From a virus: 47,667 bases of DNA. Positions 16,683 through 25,878 of this stretch are shown here, piece by piece. The number at the start of each line of letters is the position of its first letter. Position 1 is the stretch's first letter. The notes beneath the pieces are model-generated. The model made no database searches, was not told the DNA's origin, and worked only from the letters and a program-made list of their open reading frames with translations. The stretch lies in the IMG/VR virus record IMGVR_UViG_3300025099_003492, positions 1-47,667 of that record, one strand, 5' to 3'. The translations under genes and the position numbers were made by a program.

Positions 16683-16684
16683 TT

Positions 16685-17107
16685 ATGGAAAAGATTTATT
16701 CAAAATTAGAACCAAATAAACTATTACATATTGTACATAGGGTACATGAATTTCATACTATTGAATACGACCATAGAAAAGACATTGTGAGTGAGGATGA
16801 GTTTTTACAATTATCTGCTATGCAGTTAGGTAAAGGACATACATTTAAACCACACCAGCATGTTTGGAAAGATGGTGAAGATAAAGTTATAGCACAAGAA
16901 TCATGGGTGGTAGTTAATGGTAGTGTTGAGTGTAGTTTTTACGATACCGATGGTACATTATTGAGTAAACCAATTTTAAAACAAGGCGATTGTTCTGTGA
17001 CTTTAGGGGGTGGACACAACTATTTAATATTAGAAGATAATACATTAGTTTACGAATACAAAACAGGCCCATATAAAGGTCAAGAATTAGATAAGGTTTT
17101 AATATGA
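16685..17107 (+). CDS. Cupin-like protein
   Basis: I use the ATG at 16685, just after the fucosyltransferase stop, giving 140 residues. HTFKPHQHVWKDGED with two spaced histidines, then AQESWVVVNGSVECSFYD and LKQGDCSVTLGGGHNYLIL, outline a double-stranded beta-helix cupin with possible metal ligands (His, His, Glu, and a later His). In sugar clusters cupins are usually sugar-nucleotide isomerases or epimerases such as FdtA or WbuC types. The substrate is unknown. ATGA joins it to the next methyltransferase. Confidence 0.6.
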   Translation: MEKIYSKLEPNKLLHIVHRVHEFHTIEYDHRKDIVSEDEFLQLSAMQLGKGHTFKPHQHVWKDGEDKVIAQESWVVVNGSVECSFYDTDGTLLSKPILKQGDCSVTLGGGHNYLILEDNTLVYEYKTGPYKGQELDKVLI

Positions 17108-17721
17108 AATTTAACATAGGTTGTGGTTGGAGAAATTTTGGAGATGATTGGGTACATATTGATGGAGGGGATTACGACCACCTTGATTCAAAGGATGTCT
17201 TTTTAAAGTCTTATTCCAATAATTCTGCAGATTTAATTTACTCTTCTCATTTTATTGAATATTTAGATAGAGAAGAGGTTGTACCATTATTAACAAGATG
17301 GAAAGAGGTTTTAAAACCAAATGGAACTATGAGATTAGCAGTACCTGACTTCAAGTCTATGGCTCTGTTATATACCGATTATAATTTTGCTTATAAAATT
17401 GAAGATTTTTTAGGTCCTTTATATGGTAAAATGAAAATGGGTGATAAAACAATATATCACAAAACAGCATATGATTTCGATAGTCTGAAAAATACTTTGG
17501 AAAGTATTGGTATGGGAGATGTAGAGACTTATGATTGGAGAGAAACCGAGCATGGAAAATTTGATGACCATTCACAATCTTACTTACCACATATGGATAA
17601 GGAAAATGGTAAATTAATGAGTCTCAATGTACAATGTAAAAAGAAGGTTCCAATCCAAAGAGGATGGAGAGGACAGAAATTAGGAAGTCATTGGTTAGAA
17701 GAGGAGAATAATAATGGGTAA
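17104..17721 (+). CDS. SAM-dependent methyltransferase (class I)
   Basis: At 205 residues this has a compact class I fold. KFNIGCGWRNFGDDWVHIDG contains the SAM loop and acidic end of strand two, SADLIYSSHFIEYLDREEV is the motif of Methyltransf_11-type enzymes, and VLKPNGTMRLAVPD is the post-motif strand. It probably methylates a sugar or a glycan intermediate, given its place among sugar genes. The SAM loop begins at residue 3, so the N-terminal cap is absent. Overlaps both neighbours. Confidence 0.75.
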   Translation: MKFNIGCGWRNFGDDWVHIDGGDYDHLDSKDVFLKSYSNNSADLIYSSHFIEYLDREEVVPLLTRWKEVLKPNGTMRLAVPDFKSMALLYTDYNFAYKIEDFLGPLYGKMKMGDKTIYHKTAYDFDSLKNTLESIGMGDVETYDWRETEHGKFDDHSQSYLPHMDKENGKLMSLNVQCKKKVPIQRGWRGQKLGSHWLEEENNNG

Positions 17722-18475
17722 TTATCAAGGACTCAAAAAAGAAGAAACACGAAATGAGTATGGAAAGGATATTCACTATTCAAGTTGGCCAGTTGGAAAG
17801 ATTCCAAAGGAATTCCAACGACCTGAACTCGACCAATTAACAGAGTTGGGATATGATTGGGATGACCCAAGAGATGTAGTGGATATGTTTGAAGATAAAG
17901 TTGCAAAGTTCGCTGGTAGTAAATACGCTTGTAGTATAGATTCGTGTTCTAATGGATTATATTTAGCAATGAAATATCTTGAATCGAGTGGGACAATTAC
18001 AATACCAAGTAGAACTTATGTTTCACCACCGATGCAAATAATACATGCTGGGTGTAAAGTTAAGTTCGAAGACATAGAATGGAGTGGTGTTTATCAACTC
18101 AAACCATATAATATTTATGATGGAGCGACAAGATGGTCAAAGGGGATGTATGTTGGAAATGATGCAATACAAGTTGTATCGTTTCAGATAAAGAAAAGGG
18201 TTCCGATTGGTCGTGGTGGTATGATTCTTACTGATAGTAAAGAAGCATATGATTGGTTCAAGTACGCCACATATGATGGTCGTAATTTAAGAGAGTATTA
18301 TATGGACGATGAGTTTGCAATGATAGGGTGGCATATGTACATGACACCTGAAGATGCGGCGAGGGGAATTATTTTGATGGATTCGGTACCTGAAGAAAAT
18401 GAAGATACTGGAAGTTCAAAAACCTACTCAGATTTATCAAATAGAAAAGTATTTAAGAAACATTTAGGGAATTAA
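17714..18475 (+). CDS. Short DegT/DnrJ-type PLP aminotransferase homologue
   Basis: This 253-residue protein is a shortened member of the DegT/DnrJ/EryC1 sugar aminotransferase family, which usually has 370-400 residues. CSIDSCSNGLYLAMKYL is the PLP-phosphate region, TITIPSRTYVSPPM the next strand, and VVSFQIKKRVPIGRGGMIL aligns with SFH..K....GEGG, keeping the lysine that forms the internal aldimine. It stops soon after TPEDAARGII, so most of the small C-terminal domain is missing. It may be a partial enzyme, or a partner of another subunit. Its start has a GAGGAG site. Confidence 0.7.
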   Translation: MGNYQGLKKEETRNEYGKDIHYSSWPVGKIPKEFQRPELDQLTELGYDWDDPRDVVDMFEDKVAKFAGSKYACSIDSCSNGLYLAMKYLESSGTITIPSRTYVSPPMQIIHAGCKVKFEDIEWSGVYQLKPYNIYDGATRWSKGMYVGNDAIQVVSFQIKKRVPIGRGGMILTDSKEAYDWFKYATYDGRNLREYYMDDEFAMIGWHMYMTPEDAARGIILMDSVPEENEDTGSSKTYSDLSNRKVFKKHLGN

Positions 18476-18477
18476 TA

Positions 18478-19452
18478 ATGAAGAAAAAGGCATTTATTAC
18501 AGGTATAAATGGTCAAGATGGTAGTTATCTTGCAGAATTATTACTTGAAAAAGATTATGAAGTATACGGAATCGTTAGGAGAAATTCAGTAGCGGAGAAT
18601 CAAGAAAATAGAATTGATGGTTTGGTTGGAAATGGGGTGGAAACCTTCTACGGAGACCTTACTGATATAAGTTCGTTGGAAAGGTTGATAAGAACTATAC
18701 AACCTGATGAGATATATAATATAGCAGCTCAAAGTCATGTTAGAATAAGTTTCGACATTCCACAATATACAGTTCAGGCAAACGCACTTGGTATTGTCAA
18801 TATATTAGAAGCTTGGAGAAACAATTGTCCAACCGCTAGATTTTATCAGGCCTCTTCATCTGAAATGTTTGGTCGTTCAGTAGACGAGGATGGATACCAA
18901 AGAGAAACTACAAAGATGAATCCTACAAGTCCTTATGGATGTACAAAGGTGTTTGGATTTAACATGACACAACATTACAGACATGCTTACAAACTATTCG
19001 CCTGTAATGGTATTCTATTCAACCACGAATCACCAAGGCGTGGTGCTAATTTTGTTACTAACAAAGTTGTAAAATCTGCAGTTGAAATTAAAAAGGGATT
19101 ACGAGATAAATTACCACTTGGTAATCTTGAAGCCTACAGAGATTGGGGACATTCAAAGGATTATGTTAGGGCAATGCACATGATTATGAACCACGATACA
19201 CCTGATGATTTCGTATGTGCAACTGGAGTAACTAATTCGGTTGGTGATATGTGTAAATATGTTTTTGGTAAATTAGATTTGAATTCTGAGGATTATATTA
19301 CAATTGACCCAAGATTCTTTAGAGCAGAAGAATTAAAATATCTTCGTGGTGATTCATCAAAACTTAGAAATACTTTAGGGTGGGAACCAGAATATACATT
19401 TGAAACCTTAATGGACGATATGATTGAACATTGGTTAAAAATATATGAGTAA
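18478..19452 (+). CDS. gmd: GDP-mannose 4,6-dehydratase
   Basis: The 324-residue protein matches Gmd throughout: AFITGINGQDGSYLAELLL (NADP loop), AAQSHVRISFDIPQYT, QASSSEMFG, TSPYGCTKVF (Tyr153 and Lys157 of the catalytic pair) and LFNHESPRRGANFVTNK. It turns GDP-mannose into GDP-4-keto-6-deoxymannose, the common precursor of GDP-fucose, GDP-colitose, GDP-perosamine and GDP-rhamnose. It can feed both fucose-synthase-like enzymes in the island (13441, 27541) and the ColD-like enzyme (28406). Slightly shorter than E. coli Gmd (373). High confidence. Confidence 0.95.
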   Translation: MKKKAFITGINGQDGSYLAELLLEKDYEVYGIVRRNSVAENQENRIDGLVGNGVETFYGDLTDISSLERLIRTIQPDEIYNIAAQSHVRISFDIPQYTVQANALGIVNILEAWRNNCPTARFYQASSSEMFGRSVDEDGYQRETTKMNPTSPYGCTKVFGFNMTQHYRHAYKLFACNGILFNHESPRRGANFVTNKVVKSAVEIKKGLRDKLPLGNLEAYRDWGHSKDYVRAMHMIMNHDTPDDFVCATGVTNSVGDMCKYVFGKLDLNSEDYITIDPRFFRAEELKYLRGDSSKLRNTLGWEPEYTFETLMDDMIEHWLKIYE

Positions 19453-20122
19453 CTTTACCGATACTAAAACAAGTCAGGTTTCTGAATTACATAAAATTTA
19501 TGATGAGTATTTTGATTCAGATAAGGATGGTTTTTTTGTTGAGGTTGGTGCCTACGATGGACATAGGTGGAGTAATACCACATCATTGATTGAGTCGAAT
19601 TGGAGTGGTATTTTGATTGAACCAATTGACAGATATTTCAAATCTTGTCAAGAAAGATACAAAGGTAATCGGAAAATACAGATTTACAATTGCTGTATTG
19701 GTTGGGAAAATCAAACCTCTAAGAAAGTTTACTTTGGAGGTCCTTGTACCACTATAATGGAAGAGATGATACCGATTTACAATGAAACAGACCCCTCTGA
19801 TAATCATAGTTTGGATAATTATGAAATCAGAGATATGTTTACATTGGATAAATTTTTAGAAGATAAAAATGTTGAGAAAAACTTTGATGTGTTGTGTATT
19901 GATGTTGAAGGTGCCGAATGGAAAATACTTGAGGTATTTGAAATCGAAAAGTGGAGACCTAAAATGGCTATAATAGAAACCCACGAGAAACACGAAAATT
20001 TGATGAAAAGAATGTCAGGTAATTCAGAACAAATCAATCAATATTTTTTTGATAATGAATATAAACAAGTCTATGTGGATGAAGTAAATTCAATTTATGT
20101 AGATGAAAGAATTTGGGGGTAA
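19445..20122 (+). CDS. FkbM-family methyltransferase
   Basis: A 225-residue FkbM-type enzyme. GFFVEVGAYDGHRWSNT is the SAM loop, NWSGILIEPIDRYF the acidic strand-two end with the family's IEP, and FDVLCIDVEGAEWKILEVF the signature (l.iDvEG.E..vL). FkbM enzymes are O-methyltransferases commonly found in exopolysaccharide and natural-product clusters, here probably acting on a sugar hydroxyl. Two related genes are at 26729 and 46690. It overlaps gmd by 8 bases. Confidence 0.85.
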   Translation: MSNFTDTKTSQVSELHKIYDEYFDSDKDGFFVEVGAYDGHRWSNTTSLIESNWSGILIEPIDRYFKSCQERYKGNRKIQIYNCCIGWENQTSKKVYFGGPCTTIMEEMIPIYNETDPSDNHSLDNYEIRDMFTLDKFLEDKNVEKNFDVLCIDVEGAEWKILEVFEIEKWRPKMAIIETHEKHENLMKRMSGNSEQINQYFFDNEYKQVYVDEVNSIYVDERIWG

Positions 20123-20123
20123 T

Positions 20124-21863
20124 ATGAAAATAGTAGGTTATCAATCAGGTCATGATGTAGCATATTGTATTTTGGAAGATGGTGTACCGATTATCCACGA
20201 GGAGTTGGAAAGGTTTATAAGAGAAAAGGAACCACTTGGAGATGGATTAGAATTTGCCTTAAACAATATATCGGATGATGAACTCGATGATATAAAATGG
20301 TTCACGGAAGGAAATCCATACAACAAAAGAGGTAAGTACGGGCCAATCTGTTCCAAAGAAATACCTTACCAAAAAATGAAAAATCATGTAGCCAAAGTAA
20401 GTGGTGGTCATTATATTGTTAGTCATCACCAATCACATGCTGCAAATGCCTTCTTTTCAAGTAATCACGATGAGGCTTTAATAATTACGATTGATGGTGG
20501 TGGAAATGAAAAAAAAGATTGGAAGGATGTGACGAGTGATTTTACAGGTGGTATAGGAACATCATTTACCGTATGGTCAGGAAGTGGAAATAAAATATCA
20601 CCAATAAAAATTTATAATGATACATACATTAATTTAGGTGTATTTTATCAATCCGTTACTTCACAAATATTCAACCTATCCATAGGTCATCCATACGGAT
20701 TTCAAGGTGGAACCGTAATGGCTATGGCTTGTATGGGTAATCCTGATAAAGCGATTCCTGAACGGCTTCTCCCCAACTGGGGTGGTAGTTATTTCGACCT
20801 TTTTTATGGGATATTAAGAGCTAAGAATACGAGAGCAGGTTTTGACACACTAATCCGTCAAAATAGATTAGATGACCTAAGACAACCAAATGGTGATTAC
20901 AACAAAGATGAAAAAGATTTATTTGATGTCGCTGCTGGAGCACAAAAGGCACTTGAAACAAGAGCAAGAGAAGTTATAACTCCATATGTTGAGGAATATA
21001 AACCAAAAAACATTTGTCTGTCTGGTGGGGTAGTGTTGAATTCAGTTATGGTGGGTAAAATGTATGATTGGTTTCCTGATGTCGAACACATATATGTATG
21101 TCCTGTTCCTTATGATTCAGGTTTAGCGATAGGTTCAGCACAATACATATATCATCAAGTATTTGATAAACCAAGAGTTAAGTGGAATGATAATTCTTCA
21201 CCTTACTTGGGAAGAACTTACGATGAAAAGAGTGTGTGGTCAGACCTTGATAAAATTGAAGAAAAATCTTTAGACAAAAGGGGTCACACAATCATTAACC
21301 CAAAATTAAGAATCAAGATAGTAGATGATGAAGTCGTTGCTAGGTTATTATCAGTAGATAATAATGTGATTTCAGTATTTGGTGGTGGTTCAGAATCAGG
21401 TAGAAGAGCACTTGGTAATCGTAGTATATTGGCAGACCCACGAAGTCCTGATATGAAGGATATTATAAATGAGAAAGTCAAACATAGACAATGGTTTAGA
21501 CCATTTGCTCCAAGTATTACACGAGAGGATGTGAAAGATTGGTTCGAGAAAGATGTGGATAGTCCTTATATGACCGCCGTAATAAAGTTCAAAGAAGAGA
21601 TGAGAGACAAAGTACCCGCAGTGGTTCATTTCGATGGAACAGCAAGATTACAAACCGTAACAGAGAATGATAACGAATGGTATTACAACTTTATTAAAAA
21701 GTTTGAATCTATATCAGGTGTTCCCATTTTATTAAACACGAGTTTTAATGATAGAGAACCAATAGTTGAAACACCTGAACACGCAATAAATTGTTTTATG
21801 AGAACTAATATTGATTATTTATATTTTAGAGAATATGGAATTTTGGTGAGTAAAAATGGATAA
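20124..21863 (+). CDS. NodU/CmcH-type carbamoyltransferase
   Basis: The ATG at 20124 (579 residues) is preferred over an in-frame start 21 bases upstream. The N-terminal half has the ASKHA/TobZ-like segments GHDVAYCILEDG, VSHHQSHAANAFF and EALIITIDGGG; KNICLSGGVVLNSVMVGK lies at mid-length. The C-terminal half has SVFGGGSESGRRALGNRSIL and GVPILLNTSFNDREPIVETP, which are strongly conserved in O-carbamoyltransferases. The enzyme uses carbamoyl phosphate and ATP to put a carbamoyl group on a hydroxyl, probably of a sugar. Full length for the family. Confidence 0.9.
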   Translation: MKIVGYQSGHDVAYCILEDGVPIIHEELERFIREKEPLGDGLEFALNNISDDELDDIKWFTEGNPYNKRGKYGPICSKEIPYQKMKNHVAKVSGGHYIVSHHQSHAANAFFSSNHDEALIITIDGGGNEKKDWKDVTSDFTGGIGTSFTVWSGSGNKISPIKIYNDTYINLGVFYQSVTSQIFNLSIGHPYGFQGGTVMAMACMGNPDKAIPERLLPNWGGSYFDLFYGILRAKNTRAGFDTLIRQNRLDDLRQPNGDYNKDEKDLFDVAAGAQKALETRAREVITPYVEEYKPKNICLSGGVVLNSVMVGKMYDWFPDVEHIYVCPVPYDSGLAIGSAQYIYHQVFDKPRVKWNDNSSPYLGRTYDEKSVWSDLDKIEEKSLDKRGHTIINPKLRIKIVDDEVVARLLSVDNNVISVFGGGSESGRRALGNRSILADPRSPDMKDIINEKVKHRQWFRPFAPSITREDVKDWFEKDVDSPYMTAVIKFKEEMRDKVPAVVHFDGTARLQTVTENDNEWYYNFIKKFESISGVPILLNTSFNDREPIVETPEHAINCFMRTNIDYLYFREYGILVSKNG

Positions 21864-22572
21864 TTTCTTTTATACAAACGAGGAGATGGAATCATTATTT
21901 CGAAGTAGAAGTCTTCAATATCCATCAGAATATTCTCTTGACGATTTGATAATCAAAATGAAAGAGTTGAATAAATTTACGACCCAAGTGGAACCCAATA
22001 AATCTATTGCAGTTGTAGGTAATTCAGGTAAATTATTAGACCAAGACTATAGTGAACTTATAGATTCTCATGATTTAGTTTTTAGATGTAATTTAGCAAT
22101 GACAGAGGGTTTTGAACATAAAGTTGGAAGTAAAACTGATTTGAGATTTATTGCTGGTAAATCATTTTGGAGAGATTTGACTGGTCAGTTCTCAGGTTAT
22201 GAGGATAATTTTTTAACCAATCTTGAAAATCAAAGTTTTATAATTAAGGCTGAACCACTATATGCAGCAATACAAGGTATCATTAAAAACTACCATACCA
22301 AATCAAATATATTATTCTTGAGACAAGAGAAAATAAATAATTATGAAAAGAACGCTAATCTGCACGACATTACACTTGGATTGACTGCTATTTGTACTGC
22401 CTTAGAATGGTCTGATAATGTCTCTGTTTTTGGATTCTCATTCTTCCAAGAGGGTTGGGATAAACAACATTATTTTGAAAGTATAACGCCTTATCATCGA
22501 GGACACGACCCAATAAGTGAGAAAGACTTTGTTGAGTTGCTAGAAAAAAATGGTCGATTGAAAACTTATTAA
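21856..22572 (+). CDS. GT29-like sialyltransferase
   Basis: The 238-residue protein carries the sialyl motifs of GT29 enzymes in order: motif L (SIAVVGNSGKLLDQDYSE then IDSHDLVFRCN and VGSKTDLRF, residues 50-98), motif S (DITLGLTAICTALEWSDNV followed by VFGFSFF, residues 171-197), motif III (HYFE, 205-208) and motif VS (His217-x4-Glu222). GT29 transfers sialic acid from CMP-sialate. NeuB- and NeuA-like genes at 25878 and 30216 would make that donor. There is no N-terminal membrane anchor, unlike eukaryotic members. The family match is strong by eye; the exact sugar and linkage are unknown. Confidence 0.8.
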   Translation: MDNFFYTNEEMESLFRSRSLQYPSEYSLDDLIIKMKELNKFTTQVEPNKSIAVVGNSGKLLDQDYSELIDSHDLVFRCNLAMTEGFEHKVGSKTDLRFIAGKSFWRDLTGQFSGYEDNFLTNLENQSFIIKAEPLYAAIQGIIKNYHTKSNILFLRQEKINNYEKNANLHDITLGLTAICTALEWSDNVSVFGFSFFQEGWDKQHYFESITPYHRGHDPISEKDFVELLEKNGRLKTY

Positions 22573-22593
22573 TAGTTATAGTAGGAGAGAAAA

Positions 22594-23298
22594 GTGGCAG
22601 AGTATCAAGGTAATGTTATAATCGTTGGAATGGGTAGAAGTGGAACAACACTTTTAAGAGAAATATTACATCGGGCATTTGGTTCTCAAAGGGTTGAATA
22701 TTACCATTGGCCAAGAGATTATAGTAAAAAAAGAGGTAGTGGTAAGAAGTACAAAAAAGATTTTTGGATAATATGTCAAAGAGATTTTCGTGATGTGTTA
22801 GCTTCAGGAATACGAAATATGATTCAAAGGGTTCCTCACGCAGATGTTATGGAAGAATACCGTGTCACAGAAAATAAAATTCCACCTGAGGGATTTAAGA
22901 AATTCAGAGTTGATTATCACTATAAAAAAGAGTATTATGATTACGAATACTTCATACCCGAACATCAAATTTTAAAACAAGGTCATAAGATGATAGATGA
23001 TGGGTGGAACTACTGGATTAATAATGTTGATTATATTTTTTGTTATGAGGATTACATGAAGGATAGAAATAAAGTCGTTACAGATTTAATGAATAAAATT
23101 CCATTCAATAAAGTTTATGATTATCCAGTGGATGATTTGATTGGACAAACAGATGTTTGGTTGGGTACTAATCCTCAACATGCATCAAATAGTGGAAAAA
23201 TTAATGGTTGGTCGGATGTGTTTTCCGAAAAACAAGAACAAATAATAATCCGTGAGTTCGGTGGTTGGTTAAAAGAACAAGGATATATTAAGGAGTAA
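22594..23298 (+). CDS. Sulfotransferase-family protein
   Basis: The gene starts at a GTG with an AGGAGAG site and gives 234 residues. VIIVGMGRSGTTLLREIL is the P-loop-like 5'-phosphosulfate-binding motif, IICQRDFRDVLASGI supplies the Arg and Ser of the 3'-phosphate site, and SGKINGWSDVF resembles the closing GxxxxW segment. PAPS-dependent sulfotransferases add sulfate to sugars or proteins. No PAPS-making genes are in the window, so the host would have to supply the donor. The three motifs are in the right order; the substrate is inferred only from its glycan neighbours. Confidence 0.75.
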   Translation: MAEYQGNVIIVGMGRSGTTLLREILHRAFGSQRVEYYHWPRDYSKKRGSGKKYKKDFWIICQRDFRDVLASGIRNMIQRVPHADVMEEYRVTENKIPPEGFKKFRVDYHYKKEYYDYEYFIPEHQILKQGHKMIDDGWNYWINNVDYIFCYEDYMKDRNKVVTDLMNKIPFNKVYDYPVDDLIGQTDVWLGTNPQHASNSGKINGWSDVFSEKQEQIIIREFGGWLKEQGYIKE

Positions 23299-23301
23299 AA
23301 A

Positions 23302-25878
23302 ATGTCAAAAATTGTTATAACAGGTGGTTTAGGATATATTGGAACGCAACTATCCAAACTATACATAGAAGAAAATTTATCACACGATGTTCATATCGTT
23401 GATAGAAAGTTTTTACCCGAAAGAGTTAAAGAATTAAAGTCTTGGGGATTTAAATATCATCAAACAGATTTACTAAACAAAGAATTCTTTGTGGATTTAC
23501 TAAAAGATGCCGATGTAGTTTACCATCTTGGTGGAGTTACTGATGTTGCTTATGTAAAGTCTGAATCCAATGATGACCAAGACAAAGAGATTCGTGAGGT
23601 TGGAGTTGATGGGACAAATAATATAATCGACTCGGTTGGTGAGAATACAAAAGTTATCTTTCCATCTACTCATGTGGTGTATGAAGGATTTGGTGAAACT
23701 GCATTTGATATTGAGGAGTCAGTAGAAACTTGTCCTGTACTAACTTATTCAAAAGGTAAAGTTCAATCAGAAGAAGATTTAGAAAACTCATCGGTCAATT
23801 ATATAGTATTGAGGTTAGGTTCTGTATATGGTTATGGTGGTGATTCAATGAGAATCAATATAATGCCTAATCTATTTTCTAAGATGGCAGCAAATAATCA
23901 AACCATAAAACTATTCGGTGGTGGTGTCCAATGGAAATCACTTGTATCATTATTTGATGTTGCAAGATGTATGAAATTTATGGCAGAGAAGGATGAAATA
24001 AAACGACAAGTATTTCATTTAAGAAACGAAAATATGACCGTAAAAGATGTTGCAGAAATTTGTAAGATACATAAGAATGATTTAGAAATAATTGAAACCG
24101 ATGATGAGATACCAAATAAAGGATATACATTATCTAATCAAAAATTACTTGATACAGGATTTGAGTTTCAAAACAATATCAATGATGATATAAAAGAAAT
24201 GATTGATTCGTGGACAGATACTCCATTTTCAAGAGATGTATTGGAATATAAGTTTGATGGTGGTAAGGAGTTTATAGATGAACGAGGAAGAATAACTAAC
24301 TATGAATTACCACAACCTATCAATTGGATTGGTTGGATTGAGTCTAAAAAAGGTACGGTGAGAGCAAACCATTGGCATCCAATACAACAACAAAAGTGTA
24401 TCTTGATTAGTGGTAGATATATTAGTGTGTTCCAAGATTTAAAAACACCTAACGCTCCAATGACCACACAACTTATGGAGCCAGGTGATGTGGTGGTTAC
24501 TGAACCATTAGTCGCCCACACGATGGTATTTCTTGAAGATTCATTATTTTTGAATCTTGTGAATGGTGAGAGGGAACACGATAACTATGGCAAACATACA
24601 TTACCTTACGAGTTAGTGGACGAGAGAATGAGAGTAGAACTACTTGAAAACTATAAAGCAGAATGTAGATGTTGTGGTAATACAAGATTAGAATGTGTGG
24701 TTTCACTTGGTAATTCACCATTGGCAAATAACTTGTTAAATGATGAGAACCAAGAAGACGAGTTATACCCATTACAGATGAACTATTGTCCAAAGTGTCA
24801 TAATGTTCAGTTGTCTCATTCAGTTCCAAGAGAGAAAATGTTCAATGATTATCTGTATGTATCATCCACTACAGAGGTATTTAAAACTCACTTCAATGAC
24901 GCGGCAAGAAATCTCACAAGAAAATTTAATTTAGATGAAAATTCATTTGTGGTTGATATTGGTAGTAACGATGGAATATTTCTTAATCCATTAAAATGGA
25001 AAGGTGTACAAGTTTGTGGTGTAGAACCTGCTAAAAATCTAGCAAAATTGGCAAATGATAATGGGATACCGACAGTCAATGGATATTTTGAGGACGAAGA
25101 AACAATTGAACAAATTGGTATCGTGGTTAATGGTGGGCATTTGATTAAACAAGAAGCAGATTTAGTAACAGCATTTAATGTATTTGCTCATTCAGATAAG
25201 TTAGAACAAATTACACGAAATGTATTTAAAATACTAAAACCTGAAGGACAATTCGTTATAGAAGTTCAATATTTATTAGACACCTTGAAGGATTTAACAT
25301 TTGATAATATTTACCATGAACATTACAATTATTGGAGTGTATTATCACTTAGTAATTTTTTCAAAGGATTGGGATTACATATAACTGATGTTGAACATAT
25401 TAATACTCATGGTGGTTCTATTAGAGTTTTCATTGGTAGTCAACAACTTGATGTGAAACCATCTGTTACTGAATTTTTGAAATCAGAAAGAGAATTTGGA
25501 TTGGATAAGTTAAAGACTTATAAAGAATTTTCACGAAAAGTAGAGAAACTAAAAGAGAATTCAGTTTCTAAAATACAGAGTCTTAAGGATGAGGGTAAAT
25601 CAATAGTAGGTTATGGTTCACCAGCAAAGGCTACAACTGTTTTAAATTATTATGGAATAGATAGTGATTCTATAGACTATATTATAGAAGATAACGAGAT
25701 GAAACATGGTAAGTTACTACCTGGTGTTAGAATACCAATACAAGGTAAGAACGGTCAGTTAGACACAAACCCACCAGATAATATCTTAGTATTGGCTTGG
25801 AACTTCTTTGACTACATTAAACAGAATAATGAAGAATTAGTAAATAGAGGTTGTGAGTTTATAACTCTAAAAGATTAA
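23302..25878 (+). CDS. Three-domain SDR epimerase / cupin / C-methyltransferase fusion
   Basis: The 858-residue product reads as three sugar-modifying domains in one chain. Residues 1 to about 310 are an extended SDR (ITGGLGYIGTQLSKLY; YSKGKVQSEE carries Tyr-x3-Lys). Residues about 314-450 are a cupin with RANHWHPIQQQKCILISG and a matched histidine (VAHTMVF), like sugar 3,5-epimerase or capping isomerase domains. From about 453, CRCCGNTRLECVVSLGNSP, then CPKCHNVQL, FVVDIGSNDGIFLNPL and IVGYGSPAKATTVLNYYGID, form a zinc-binding C-methyltransferase (TylC3/NovU type). Such enzymes make branched deoxysugars. The fusion order is unusual to me. Confidence 0.75.
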   Translation: MSKIVITGGLGYIGTQLSKLYIEENLSHDVHIVDRKFLPERVKELKSWGFKYHQTDLLNKEFFVDLLKDADVVYHLGGVTDVAYVKSESNDDQDKEIREVGVDGTNNIIDSVGENTKVIFPSTHVVYEGFGETAFDIEESVETCPVLTYSKGKVQSEEDLENSSVNYIVLRLGSVYGYGGDSMRINIMPNLFSKMAANNQTIKLFGGGVQWKSLVSLFDVARCMKFMAEKDEIKRQVFHLRNENMTVKDVAEICKIHKNDLEIIETDDEIPNKGYTLSNQKLLDTGFEFQNNINDDIKEMIDSWTDTPFSRDVLEYKFDGGKEFIDERGRITNYELPQPINWIGWIESKKGTVRANHWHPIQQQKCILISGRYISVFQDLKTPNAPMTTQLMEPGDVVVTEPLVAHTMVFLEDSLFLNLVNGEREHDNYGKHTLPYELVDERMRVELLENYKAECRCCGNTRLECVVSLGNSPLANNLLNDENQEDELYPLQMNYCPKCHNVQLSHSVPREKMFNDYLYVSSTTEVFKTHFNDAARNLTRKFNLDENSFVVDIGSNDGIFLNPLKWKGVQVCGVEPAKNLAKLANDNGIPTVNGYFEDEETIEQIGIVVNGGHLIKQEADLVTAFNVFAHSDKLEQITRNVFKILKPEGQFVIEVQYLLDTLKDLTFDNIYHEHYNYWSVLSLSNFFKGLGLHITDVEHINTHGGSIRVFIGSQQLDVKPSVTEFLKSEREFGLDKLKTYKEFSRKVEKLKENSVSKIQSLKDEGKSIVGYGSPAKATTVLNYYGIDSDSIDYIIEDNEMKHGKLLPGVRIPIQGKNGQLDTNPPDNILVLAWNFFDYIKQNNEELVNRGCEFITLKD

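Noticed and set aside
16646-16684. Upstream start for the cupin gene inside the fucosyltransferase
   Set aside because: The extra residues add no fold element and the ATG at 16685 follows the stop directly.
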